DNA of 61,952 nt. Source: Acrasis kona. Taxonomy: Eukaryota; Heterolobosea; Eutetramitea; Acrasida; Acrasidae. Where the stretch lies: positions 1 to 61,952 of the forward strand of contig JAOPGA020000434.1 of the NCBI GenBank assembly GCA_026419775.2, written 5' to 3'. Positions 42,286 through 53,354 of the stretch are shown piece by piece. The position numbers and the translations under genes are program-made. The notes beneath the pieces are model-generated. The model had not been told where the DNA came from, did no database searches, and worked only from the letters and a program-made list of their open reading frames with translations. Within the stretch, counting starts at the first letter, position 1. Each line of letters begins with the position of its first letter.

Positions 42286-44505
42286 TCAACAACCAACATC
42301 ATAATATTTATTTGTACGAGGATCGTAATAACAACCTAGAGTATCATCATATACAAGTTCAACTTTATCAGCATCTGGTTGTTCATGTATGTCCTCTAAT
42401 TCTTCAATCTGTTGATACCGGGCCTCTAGTTTTCCTAGCGAAGTCATTTCAGGTTCATCTTCGTCATCATAATTATCAAAACGTTCCATCTTTTTCCTCT
42501 TATCGTGACTAGGTATCTGGGGACTTTGACTGCCAGCGAATATTTGGTCAATCTCAGCCAGAGGGTCATGCTCCTGATCCTGATCTTCTCCATCCATATT
42601 CACCATGTCCTCTTCATCATCATAATTATTATCGAGAACATATTTTTTCATCTGTTGGGACATTTTCAGTGCAGGTGTGGATCGTTGGATACTAGGTTGC
42701 TTCTTTGCCGGTGCAGCAAAGTTAAGCATATGAGGAGGAGGCGTTTGTATAGGTCTTGCGTCATGAACAACAAAATCATCTACATCATCTTGGTCCTGTG
42801 ACAAGACGATGGATTTATCATTGTCATCTTGGTCATCCTGCTCCTCGGACAAATCAAAATCAGGATGAATTTTGGATGACTGCACACGATGAAAGGGATC
42901 AACAAGAAAGCTATTGGACAAGGTTGAACCATCATGATGATTCATATGAACAAGATTTACACTATCATTACAAACAGAAGACCTCGGCTCATCATCAAGT
43001 TGTAACATGTTGATGTTAAAGGAACCTTTCATAGACGGCGTTCGTCTACCTATCGGTTGTGTTGACTTGTTCACATTAAAACCTCTAGACGACGAATTGG
43101 ACGCCTCAGTCTCCAACAAAGGCCTATCCTCCTTATCCAAGGAATCATGCATGCTACCGGTCCTTGTTTTTATCAATGACCTATCGATCGTTATGGACTG
43201 TTTATTCTTTGCATGAGACGACCTCGACGCATCATTAGATGACTTCTCCACAGAAGTACGCTTCACGATCAAATTATCACTCGACGAACGCTTCTCATAC
43301 GTAGGCGGGACCGTACTTTTATCAAAGGATATCCTTTTGGATTTATTTACTTGATCAACCATGATCGGAGATGTAGGAGATTTATTGACTCTAAACACTC
43401 GCTTCGAAACACTAACCCTCGGCTCATCATCGCCATCATCATCCAACACCTCCTCCACTTGAACAGGAGAAGTAACTTTATTAACATACACATCCGGGTC
43501 ATAATCATCATTGCTCGGCAATACAAATTTCTCCAACACAATCGGACATTGATCATCTTGCTCATCGAATTGATCATTAGAATCTCCCATGCTCGTTTGA
43601 GAGTACCTGATGGACTCTGTTATTTTTTGAGGTAATACATCCACTTGTTTCGGTGTGTTAACTTTTGTGGAAGAGTGAGAGCGAGCTCTAGTGATGGGAT
43701 TAGCTGTTTTTGGAGCTTGTTTGATAGAAGAAGGTCTATTTAGCGAAGGCGTTACAACTGTTTTTTTAGTTGTAAAAGCGGAAGCTGTTTTCGGAGGTTG
43801 CCTTTCGTCCCTCTCCTCCATTTCTACTTCTCCGCTGCTACTTAGAACGGGTAACTCTCCGTTAAAACACGAAGCGTTGATCATGATGACTTCTGGAATT
43901 AACATTGCACTTGGGGGCAATAAAACTGATTTGGGAATCATGTCGTCGTATGGACTCATTTTCATTGTAAAAATCTTTCTGATTCTACAGGTGGGTCCAA
44001 TGATGATGGTATCTAAACAATGGTATTTACATTTTAGAATGTTTTCGCACAAATCGACCAGATCGAAAGTTGCATGGATCCAACAATTTCCTAAAAAGAA
44101 ATCGCCGAGCGGCAATTGTGTGTGCATTGTGTTCTTGTGTACGTCTTTGAAATGGGTCGAAAAAATTAATCTTTGTTTTTGTTGTTTTGAATCTCGTAAG
44201 CGTAGTTCAATGTGAAAACTCTTCTCTTTTAAAACATAAATTTGAAGAATGATGTAGCGGTGCATTAGGTTGAGGTTTGATTTTTCGTTATTGGGTAATT
44301 GAACATGTGATGTGTGAAAAGATTGTCCTTCAATAAATACAATGTTTGATTTGACTTCATTGTCGAATTTACTTTTTACTTGCTTTGGGTTCTTCATTAA
44401 TAATTGAGCGAGGGGATTGGATCCGATGGTGCTGAATAGGTCCACGTAGGGACCCGGATTGTGATAGGAAGTGAACTCATTCGGAGCTGACTTCTTGACA
44501 GACAT
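42286..44505 (-). CDS. CFAP20DC: CFAP20-domain protein (CFAP20DC-like)
   Basis: A single exon encodes 739 residues. The first 200 form a CFAP20 (DUF667) domain: YVDLFSTIGSNPLAQ, FDNEVKSNIVFIEGQS, NLMHRYIILQIYVLKEKSF, RLIFSTHFKDVHK and RIRKIFTMK match human CFAP20DC (C3orf67) closely through the whole domain. The remaining 540 residues are disordered and acidic, with D/E/Q clusters and a last conserved-looking element (LGCYYDPRTNKYYDVG). The single-domain relative CFAP20 is an inner-junction protein of ciliary doublet microtubules, so this gene implies a flagellate stage or basal-body-type machinery. The precise role of CFAP20DC is poorly known. Confidence 0.88.
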   Translation of the reverse strand: MSVKKSAPNEFTSYHNPGPYVDLFSTIGSNPLAQLLMKNPKQVKSKFDNEVKSNIVFIEGQSFHTSHVQLPNNEKSNLNLMHRYIILQIYVLKEKSFHIELRLRDSKQQKQRLIFSTHFKDVHKNTMHTQLPLGDFFLGNCWIHATFDLVDLCENILKCKYHCLDTIIIGPTCRIRKIFTMKMSPYDDMIPKSVLLPPSAMLIPEVIMINASCFNGELPVLSSSGEVEMEERDERQPPKTASAFTTKKTVVTPSLNRPSSIKQAPKTANPITRARSHSSTKVNTPKQVDVLPQKITESIRYSQTSMGDSNDQFDEQDDQCPIVLEKFVLPSNDDYDPDVYVNKVTSPVQVEEVLDDDGDDEPRVSVSKRVFRVNKSPTSPIMVDQVNKSKRISFDKSTVPPTYEKRSSSDNLIVKRTSVEKSSNDASRSSHAKNKQSITIDRSLIKTRTGSMHDSLDKEDRPLLETEASNSSSRGFNVNKSTQPIGRRTPSMKGSFNINMLQLDDEPRSSVCNDSVNLVHMNHHDGSTLSNSFLVDPFHRVQSSKIHPDFDLSEEQDDQDDNDKSIVLSQDQDDVDDFVVHDARPIQTPPPHMLNFAAPAKKQPSIQRSTPALKMSQQMKKYVLDNNYDDEEDMVNMDGEDQDQEHDPLAEIDQIFAGSQSPQIPSHDKRKKMERFDNYDDEDEPEMTSLGKLEARYQQIEELEDIHEQPDADKVELVYDDTLGCYYDPRTNKYYDVGC

Positions 44506-44644
44506 ACAGAACTCCTTTTGTAATAAATTATTGTTTGAATTTTAGAGGGAGACCACCTTGGTTGTCCAAAAGGAAAGTTCAACCGTTAATTTGAAGCATT
44601 GGTCAAAAGAAAAGAAGTTTTAAAATGAGGAATCGAAGAAAAAT

Positions 44645-45355
44645 TTAATATGTACATTTACTAGTGTTCGGGGGTAGTTTAAAGTCTGATTCCTTCACTG
44701 GCTCAACATCCGAAAACTCAAAGTAGTCTGACCCAATAATGAGTTGATATGGTTTTGGATTTTTGTCCGTTGTTTGAAAGTAGTCAAATCCAAAAAGAAT
44801 AAAGTCGGATGCATAGTGGTCGTACTTGGTGCCATCTTTATCATACTTAAAAGATTTAGTTGTCACAAGAATGTGTTCTTTACCTGTCCCTTGTAGGTGG
44901 CATTCAACAAAAAGTCGCTCTCTGCAATCAGAGGCACTGATTTATAAGACATTAGCTTAGAGAGCTTGCATCCGAAGCCCTCTAGATTAGGGAACAGATT
45001 ATATAATAATCCTTGGTCGAATCTAAATAGTATTATAAGATGGTAGATCATTTCCAACATACCTAAATATAAAAACGTATAATGCTTCATCAGGTTTCTG
45101 CTCTATCTCATCTCTTATTGATTTTTGAACATTTCTCATGAAGGATGGGAAGATTTGTCCATTTTTCTTAAAGAACGGCACACCGTATGAATCAATCCTG
45201 AACTTCTTAGTGGAGGAGGAGTAGAAGAACTTGTATGTAATTTCGCGGAGGCCAGTGTATTTAACTGTACTTGCAAAGTCCTTTGGAAAGTATGGAGAAG
45301 GATCTGAAGTCACTACCGCTGTCACAACCAACAAGAATACAAGCAGTACCCTCAT
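44645..45355 (-). CDS. Small secreted protein, possibly ependymin-like
   Basis: Three exons (45355-45063, 45022-44884, 44845-44645) with introns of 40 and 38 nt encode about 210 residues. A signal peptide (VLLVFLLVVTAVVTS) is followed by a beta-rich body with two likely disulfide cysteines (FGCKLSKL and a late TSKCTY). Motifs such as EITYKFFYSSSTKKFRIDSYG recall the ependymin/lolA-like fold, in which an amphipathic beta-sandwich binds lipid, but I cannot confirm it. It lies between the CFAP20DC and endoglycosidase genes, head-to-head with the latter. Confidence 0.65.
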
Positions 45356-45515
45356 CTTTGATCAAATAAATGCTAAATATGATCTCAAATCCGGGTTGTG
45401 TACGGTCATTTATAGTAAAAGTAATTAGGGTATAATATAACTGCTCTACTGACAATATTTTTAAAGGTATGTGTTGATAGCATAAGAGTTACGTTTATTA
45501 TGTGTTGATAGTACC

Positions 45516-48500
45516 TTGCTGTTATCAAACCTTTGTTTGATTACCAATCAAAAAGGAGTTGATCTTGAGCATTTACTTCTACTCCACCAGGCAAAAAATA
45601 GGTCAATGGTTGAGCCATCACACCTAAGAAGTTCCATCAACATACCATTTTTTCAATGCATGGATATTGGAATCAAAATCAGTCATCATACTTTAAAATA
45701 TGTTCCTAATCATGAAGGCGATGGGGCTACTTTCTGCTTCTGGTTCTTTCTGGTTCGTCCAAATCATCGATTATTATCTAATTATAACAGACAGAGCAAT
45801 ATGCAGGAAAACAGCGCACTATATTGTGCAAGGGATCAAAAGACGACTTTTCTCATTCAATCATTTTGGATTCGGACTCCAATCATGTTTTGGTTTCAAT
45901 TAAAACAAAGACAAGTACAATAACTGGTGTTAGTGTCACCGAAATACCTTTGCACAAATGGACTCACGTACTCTGTGTTATTAAGAGTACAGAAATTTTA
46001 CTTTATTTGAACGGGACATTAGACTACAAGATGTCTGCAGAGCCACACCTCAATAAGAAGCCCATCTACATTGGCTCCGGCCCAGATGAGACAAACTCAT
46101 GGAAATCTTTCATTTATGATTTCATTTACTGTCCCTACCCATCAAGCATTGATGTCAATACTTTTTATCAAGAATCTCTCAACCAGCTTTTAAATGCAGT
46201 TCCCGTGCAAACACGTAACTTTAAAAACTTTTACTATTCATTAATCATCAACAGTAAAATCCAACCCAAAGATGATTACCACAAGTAGCCCGATCAGAAG
46301 TCTGAAGGAATTAATGAGATGGAGGCCCAATGTCGATCCAATCAACATTAGCACAACACCACTCCGAACAAGAAGTTCAATAAAAAAACAAAAATTAATA
46401 CATTGTCATGATATGATGGGAGGTTACATTAATCACTCTGATTCACAGTCACTTGGTGGATCAAGATTACATTGTTATAATTTTAGATTCTGGCAGGTAA
46501 GCTTTCATGTTCCAACCAACCCCATAACACATGCATCATTATAGTACATTGACATTTTTGTATACTTTTCACATTATCGCGTCACCATTCCTCCACCCGG
46601 ATGGATCGAAGCAGCCCACTCAAATGGTGTCAAAGTATTGGGAAATTTCATTACAGAGTGGGAAGAGGGAGAATTAGAATTAATCAAATTACTTGACGGA
46701 CCCGACGCCTCCTTCGACAAGGACGCAAGCGACCAACCATTATACACAAAGTATGCAGATCTCCTCGTTGAACTTGCTAGTCACTACAAATTCGACGGTT
46801 GGTTCATTAACATTGAGTCAAAACGTAAACCCATCGCTTTCAGTCTTTTTAACCTTTCATAGTACCAAACGCCCGATACGCCATCAAGTTGAAGAATTTT
46901 GTAAAGTACTTGACCGAGAAGATGCATCACTCACAATCAGAGTCACTTGTGATTTGGTATGACTCCATAATCGACACTGGAGAGTTAAAATGGCAAAACG
47001 AACTAAATGAAAGCAACAAGATGTTTTTTGACGTGTGCGATGGAATGTTTTTGAATTATTTTTGGAAGCCAGATCATTTAGAAAGGTCCATGCATATGGC
47101 AGGGGACAGCCGCCGTTATGACGTATATGCTGGCGTGGATGTGTGGGGTAGAGGTACATTTGGTGGTGGAATGTTTAATTCAATAAAAGCCATCCAAGAA
47201 GCATTTTGTAATCACCTCAGCATGGGTTTGTTCGCACCTGCGTGGACATTGGAGAGCGTAGCACATCATCGAGTTGATGACTCTGATGGAAGCGACCGTC
47301 GTGTAATGCAATCTTTTATTGATAACGAAAATTTGTTTTGGCACGGAAAACATTTTTCGGAATTGGTCATCGCTGAGGGACAGCCGACATTGGAGGGATG
47401 GGAGGTGAAGAGCGGAGGTGATGGGTGGAAGATTGAAGGTGATGAATTTGTTAGTTCTTATGAAGAATGTGTCCTGTCGCGATTGGTGCATGTGCGTGAG
47501 TTTGATCAGTTGTTAATAAACGTGTGGTATAAGGGAACTGCTCCCAACTTTCTTGACTCTTTTCGTTCAATTGTTAGATTGAACGATAAAGATAATAGTA
47601 TTATACAGGTGATTGACTCTGAAGAGTTGACTGCAAGTGAAGGGTGGAAGAACATATGCAATATTTTGAACTTACCTTCTAGTGGTTTTAGTGTTGAGTG
47701 GTGTCTGTTGGCCCATGATGTCGAAAAGTGGAAAGGGCACTACGGTACTAGAATAAAAGGTGCCTCTGTTGTTGGTTATAATTTTGATTCAAAATTACCC
47801 TGTATTCACGACGTAATCAAGTCTTACGATGCGGTATATGATTCATGCTTTTGTACTTGTTTTAATGTGGGGATGGGTTACTGTTATTCGGTGAATGGTG
47901 TGAAAGTGTCGAACAAACCATGGAACAATATGAGATTACAGCAACCGTTGCCTAATAAAATACTACCTCGCAGCCACGATCTATACATACAGCTATCAAA
48001 TGATCATAACTCGTTTAATGGCGGTAGTTGTTTGTATATTAAAGGTGTTACAAAATCTGTAATCCCTCTCTTTGATCTCAAAATGATCATGTCCTCCGAA
48101 ACGATGGTTTATTTAACAGTTAAAGATTTGAATGAGAATTGCAATGCTCATTTAGCTCTCTCTTTGACCGACTATAATGGTGTTGTCCATAACGTACTCG
48201 TTGAACATTTTGTGCATCAAATGGATGATGAGGGATGGATCACAAATGTTTATAAACTATCCAATTACAATAACCACATACTGACTCAGATCAGTTTGAC
48301 TTGTGGTGGTGAGGATAGTTATGAATTTTGTGTTGGTCAGATCAAGATTTGTGCTCTTGAAGGCGCACCTCGAGTGGAACCTGTTGAAGATCTACGTTAT
48401 GAATGTACTTGGAATTCAAAAAGCTTAGATGACGGTGATGTCAATTTTACTGATGTAAATCTATATTGGAAGGCTCCCAAACAAAAACATTACTATAGAA

Positions 48501-48655
48501 TCTATAGAGATGGTTGTTTTATAGCAGAGTGTGCCTCTAACTGTTATTTATATGAGGATGTCAGCGATGCATCGTGTGTGTTTGTTGTTCAGCCAGTATT
48601 GGAAGCAACTTTGGAGGTGGGTGATAAATATCAACTGAATGTGTTCGCGATTTAG
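45516..48655 (+). CDS. ENGase: LamG-GH85 fusion: endo-beta-N-acetylglucosaminidase
   Basis: Five exons (45516-45752, 45791-46214, 46255-46496, 46545-46824, 46863-48655) with introns of 38, 40, 48 and 38 nt give 991 residues; 45606 is an alternative start. The N-terminal 220 residues form a laminin-G/concanavalin-like lectin domain (HKWTHVLCVIKSTEILLYLNG, KPIYIGSG). GH85 starts at SPIRSLKELMRW and continues HCHDMMGGY, YRVTIPPPGW, FITEWEEG, DGWFINIE (catalytic Asn and Glu), VIWYDS and GLFAPAW. Beta-sandwich modules end the protein. It cleaves the chitobiose core of N-glycans. The 46215-46254 intron joins LamG to GH85 in phase; no signal peptide is evident, as in cytosolic ENGases. Confidence 0.9.
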
Positions 48656-48872
48656 AACGAGTCATCGGTTTTTTCCACCATATCATTATTGAGCCCGAAA
48701 GTAGGATCTACAAGCTTTAGGAGGAAGTTGAACAATTAACAAACGATTTTGAACAAGTCGGTTATGACCCAGCAACAAGCATGAGGAAATTGTATGAATG
48801 CATTCTATAAGGCGAATCCAGGTTTTAAAAATGAAATAAATAACGTTTAAGCATAACTTTTGACTCTCTTGC

Positions 48873-48959
48873 GTGATGTGTATTGCTGTGGCTGCAGTTA
48901 AAGGAGTGGTATTCATTCAATTCTTTGTCATTTGTGATGCTTGTTTAAAATGGATGCCA
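48873..48959 (+). repeat. Dispersed repeat, copy B
   Basis: GTGTATTGCTGTGGCTGCAG, TTCATTCAATTCTTTGTCAT and AAAATGGATGCC match the repeat at 9124-9215 with substitutions and short indels. It lies in the 545-bp spacer between the endoglycosidase and DRAM-like genes, which otherwise shows no gene. Confidence 0.6.
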
Positions 48960-49200
48960 ACACCTGATGGTGTATCTGTTCATTGACTTTCCTTTTAGTG
49001 ATATGATGTCACGCGCTAAAGAACCTTCCTCTATCTGGTTAAAAAATAGTTTTGTAAGATTTCTTTTACAAATAGAAGCAACTCAAACAAGGTTATATAA
49101 CAAAAAAGAATGGTTGTCATCAAGGTAACTCCAACCATTCAGTTTATTAATTATTCAGTTAAAATACATACCACCTGTAATTTGCTCTTACACGTTGGTC

Positions 49201-50156
49201 ATGTTGTTGTTCACGGTTCTTGTTCATTTTGTTACCGCTCCTGTTGAAGAAATTGGAAGATTACCACCTCTATCTGAAACAGCCACATATTTACCAGGAA
49301 GATACATCTTTATAACGGCTTTAATTTTACCTTCAATCGCAATGATTTTAGGTGCGGTGGCTGTTTTTAATAGCAATCGTGTACTCTTATCAAAAATAAC
49401 ACACGGTGCGCAAAGACTTATTTGCTGCTATGGATGTTGTAGAATAACAGGAGTAAACATCACCTCTCTCATTTCGGCGATCGTCGCGGGAATCAGTTTA
49501 TTTGGACTGGCTGTTGTGCCCCTAAGAAATCCAGATGACAACAACTTGAGTTTGACATTATCGGCAAGAGTACACTTGATGTTTACATTTATTTTTTTTG
49601 TGAGTATAATTGTACACATGATCTTGTCGACAGTCACATCCATAGTAAGTTTGTACTTTTAAAGCGCTCACCTATTTTAGGTTTTTGATCGCCAGCTGAA
49701 TCAAGCCGTACAAAACAATGACCTAAGCATCTCCTCAAGAAGACTTTCAGGTTGGGTCATTTTCAAAATTGTCATCATTTGTCTTGTGTTCATCGTTTGG
49801 CCACTGCTACCACTCATTGGATTAATTGTGACCGTGTCTTCATGTTCTGGGGCTTCCATTTCAGCAGGCACCTGTGGATTTTTACAATTCGTTACAGCAG
49901 TTGGGTAAGTCACTAATACATTTAAACTAACTGTGTTAGAGCTGTCGACCAATATGCGTTTGTTCTTTGTATTATACTTTTCATGTTGACATATATGCAT
50001 GAATTAAGAAACTCAAAGATGACCCTAGATGATAGTGACGAATATGACGAACAATTAGCTGCCTTACGGTTGGGAGAACATGTGTTTAACGAAATTGAAA
50101 CGGACAATGGAAGGCTTAATGACGATGAATTTGAGTTTAATGTGAATGAACAGTAA
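49201..50156 (+). CDS. DRAM/Frag1/Sfk1-family membrane protein
   Basis: Three exons (49201-49644, 49681-49904, 49940-50156) with introns of 36 and 35 nt give about 294 residues. After a first hydrophobic segment comes LPPLSETATYLPGRYIF, the family's lumenal motif (P-x-x-S-E-x-x-x-x-x-P-x-R). Five further hydrophobic helices follow, for six in total (LILPSIAMILGAVAVF, SLISAIVAGISLFGLAVV, HLMFTFIFFVSIIVHMIL, IVIICLVFIVWPLLPLIGL, FVLCIILFMLTYM). The cytosolic tail is acidic (DDSDEYDEQ). Members act in lysosomal autophagy (DRAM), Golgi/GPI lipid remodelling (Frag1/PGAP2) or sterol retention (Sfk1). The subfamily is unresolved. Confidence 0.85.
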
Positions 50157-50233
50157 AAATTTATTTCTGCTCTAAACCAACCCCGAGGTTTCATCCAAAT
50201 ATATTCTCCTAACCAACTCTTGTTATTTCAAAG

Positions 50234-51692
50234 CTAGTCAATGCGGTTATATGACTTCTTCATATTTTTAGCGCAAGCTGTGTACCAGTTGGCCATCTTT
50301 TGATCTGGTTCAATGTAAGTGTAGTACCAAGCCTTTCTTTCCAATAAATATTGTAAATCCAAAGGTTCCGGAGAACAATTCCGCTCACCTTCATCCAATA
50401 ACCGCAAAGCTCTTTTTTTATCCTTCTCAAGAAAAGACAACATTACGTACGGATAAACCTGAGTCGGGTCCAATTCTCTACACTTTTCCAAATCAATTAC
50501 ACATTCTTCCTTATTGTCGAGTCCGAATTGTATCCTGCCACGTTCAGCATAAATCTCCGCAGCTAACGACTTTCATTTCCGGTTCAAACTGTAAACACAT
50601 TGTAGAGTCTTGTATGGCCTTGTCGAACAAGTTCCAACTGCCGTTTACGTAGCCTCTTCCTTGATATCCCCACGCGTAGAGTTTGTTACTGTGAATTGCC
50701 TTTTCGTAGCACTCCATCGCGGCTTGATTGTCTGCAAAATTTTCACACGACTGTCCCATGTTATCATAAATTAGAGAAGTATATACAGTTTTACGTTGGA
50801 CTCCAACCAGCGAAAGTGCCTTTTTGAAATTCTTCTTTGCCAATGCCTCATTCCTCTCTCCATCGAACGCATAATACTGTCCCATGTAAAAGTAGGAAAA
50901 CATGAAGCGTTTATCAAAGTTTAATGAAGCTTTATATTCCTGAAGTGCTTTTTGATGTTCCTTGTACTTGATGTATATTCTACCAAGGATGGCGTGCCTG
51001 AATGCATTAGCTTGTTTGATGGGCGCTTCGTCGAACCAATGTAAATCTACATCGTCCGTTTGTTCCGGAGAGGCTAAGGTCATTTCGTGGATTTCTTGTT
51101 CGCAGATATGAAGAGCTACTTTTAAACATTTCAAATAATCAACAACCCTAATCAACCGAAGGGAGATCATGCTCTGGCAATATATTGCTTCAAAGTTTCT
51201 TGTATTAAGGGCTATTGCCCGTTGAAACAATGCTTTGGCCTTGTAAGGATGAAACTGAAATCTTTGGAGCATGGCATTTGTCATGTAATCGTAACTCGTC
51301 TCTTCTTTGGTGATTTGTTCTAATTGTGCCCTGAGCTTTTCTGAAGCTGTTTTGTATATGTACACGCCGATCTCACTGTCCAAAAGTTTACATCTTCTTA
51401 GTTGTGAGTTCATTAGCTTTACTTGTCCAAATATTTGCCATTCGATAAATACTGCTTCGTATTTTGTGACTAGAGTATCGCCATCTTCAAGAACTGCCCT
51501 TAGTGCTCGAACGGCCTCCCTTTTGGTTATGTTTTGAAACAAACTTAACGCATGTTCTATATGATACAATATCCGGTCTTTTTTAGGTGAGTTGTTATCA
51601 CCAGACACTAGAACCATTGATTCTGTGGTTGTCAACCAAAAATATTCAATCGAGGCTTGCCAACTGAAATAAAAAACAAGGGAAGCGACCAT
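50234..51692 (-). CDS. Tetratricopeptide-repeat protein
   Basis: The frame 51692-50544 followed by 50234-50560 encodes about 480 residues of consecutive TPRs, for example AFRHAILGRIYIKYKEHQKALQEYKASLNFD, YDNMGQSCENFADNQAAMECYEKAI and AEIYAERGRIQFGLDNKEECVIDLEKC. The two frames differ by one base near 50560. A 34-nt intron can be drawn there but would delete half of a well-formed TPR helix, so an assembly indel or a young frameshift is more likely. TPRs bind other proteins. No other domain identifies the complex. The first residues are hydrophobic and the start is uncertain. Confidence 0.75.
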
Positions 51693-51699
51693 AAAACGC

Positions 51700-52373
51700 T
51701 TTTAGATTTGAACAAAATTACTCATAGTTTACCCACTCGTACACTTAAATAATTTGATTTTTTTCAAGATGTACTTGTAAGGCAAGCCACACCTTATAGA
51801 GTTGAACCTTCAACTATGACAAATAGAAACTTTCGCTTCTTTTACTTTGATGTATTGAACCTTCTTCATGCCGACAGCATTAACTTTGGTCGATGAATGG
51901 GTAGTCAATACAAGCTTAGCACTGGCTGTACAAGTTATTCACACTAAGAGTTTGGAAACCTGATTGAAACTCAAAACTATTATGGATGCATCGCATGACG
52001 GACGAAGAAAAATATGATGCAAAAGAATGTTTAATCGTACGGGAAATGAAGAAATCATAACAACTTTTACAATTGGATTAGATGGAAAATAGAGGGTGCG
52101 AGAAATCTTGTTCGGACTTCGCATGGCCATAAGCGAAATTTATCTAAACGTTTGAATAAAACCTAACTAGTAGTTATTCTTATTGTCATTGCCCTTCGAG
52201 TGTATTTGTTTTTTCCAAGTTTAACATTACTATTTGATGGGTCCTGCAAAATTCATCAGGTGGATGTTAGTTTTTCTGAATCCATTGCATAGTAACGGAA
52301 CTCCGCATTCTTCTACATTCAAATAATCTGGTTGACAACCGTTGCGATATAGCTTCAATTTCAACAGAAAAGT
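51700..52373. other. Intergenic spacer between divergent TPR and NPC1-like genes
   Basis: About 670 bp with no supported frame, repeat or RNA gene. A minus-strand 63-codon frame at 51939-52130 has no coding features. Confidence 0.5.
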
Positions 52374-53272
52374 ATGAAGAGTGCCTGTATACTATTGTTG
52401 ATTGCTACAGTGCTACTCTTAGCCAAAAATGCTGATGCTCTCTGCACCATGACATCAAATGGTACTCTGGTTGGAAAGGTCTACCCAACCAAGAAGAACA
52501 CAAACCCAGTCACGCTAACGGACGAGTCTTATAATTTACTTATGGCCACATGTTCAAATTTTAAAGGAGTACACCAATTTTGTTGCAATGAAGATCAAGT
52601 CAACACCCTCGCCATCAATTTTAAAAAGATAGATTTGCTTTTGTGGCATTGTAGTTCATGCCAAAACAACTTCAAGAAAATGTGGTGCGACTTCACGTGT
52701 TCACCAGACCAACAGAGTTTTGTAAGTGTATCAGAGATGCAAACTGAACCTGGAATGGAGGACTTCATCGCTACTGTTAAATTCAACGTTGCGTTAGATT
52801 GGGAGAAGGAGTTCTGGGATTCATGCAAGAAGAACAAAATTGGAAGTACCAGTATATCGTAAGAGATACACATCAACATTAACTCACACATCACAGCGAT
52901 ACATATGCAGGAAGTGTTAGAAACATGCTTCAAGGTATGGTTGATGCTCAAAAGCCAACCCCATACATTACTTACACATACTCTGAATCCGACAAGGTTG
53001 GTTATTCAGCAGATGTAGAGGGTTGCCAAGATGCTTGTTTGTGCGCATACTGTGATTCTGCATGCTTGAAGGGACCAAAACCAACACCTGATTACAGTTG
53101 CCGCATTTTCGGCATGGGCTGCATGAACTTTGGATACATCATCATGGGTGTCGTAATTGGATTGTTTGTTGTTGCTGTTGCATCTGCTATGTTAACTAGG
53201 GCCATATCATACTTAAAATCAAGAAACAGTCAAACTGAAGAAATCTCCATTAATGCACGTTTGATCAAATAA
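52374..53272 (+). CDS. Short NPC1-like protein: sterol-binding N-terminal domain on one membrane anchor
   Basis: Two exons (52374-52858 and 52897-53272) with a 38-nt intron give 286 residues. A signal peptide (ILLLIATVLLLAKNADA) is followed by a Cys-rich NPC1_N domain: ATCSNFKGVHQFCCNEDQVNTL, HCSSCQNNFKKMWCDFTCSPDQQSF, DTYAGSVRNMLQG. Then comes EGCQDACLCAYCDSACLKGPKP, matching the NPC1 hinge (CSCQDC-x-x-x-CGPKP). A single helix (YIIMGVVIGLFVVAVASAML) and a short cytosolic tail close it. Full NPC1 has 13 helices, including the sterol-sensing domain; none follow here. It would be a lysosomal or surface cholesterol-binding protein. Confidence 0.9.
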
Positions 53273-53354
53273 AAAAATAAAACAAAATTTTGTACTGAAT
53301 GTGTCGCTTCACCGTTATGTCCGGACAGATGTTGGGTTTTGTGTTGTTCACACT

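Noticed and set aside
46272-46288. Overlap of two same-strand genes (LamG and GH85)
   Set aside because: An in-phase 40-nt intron at 46215-46254 explains the overlap as one spliced gene.
51939-52130. 63-codon minus-strand frame
   Set aside because: Short, without homology or expression-type signals in an intergenic region.
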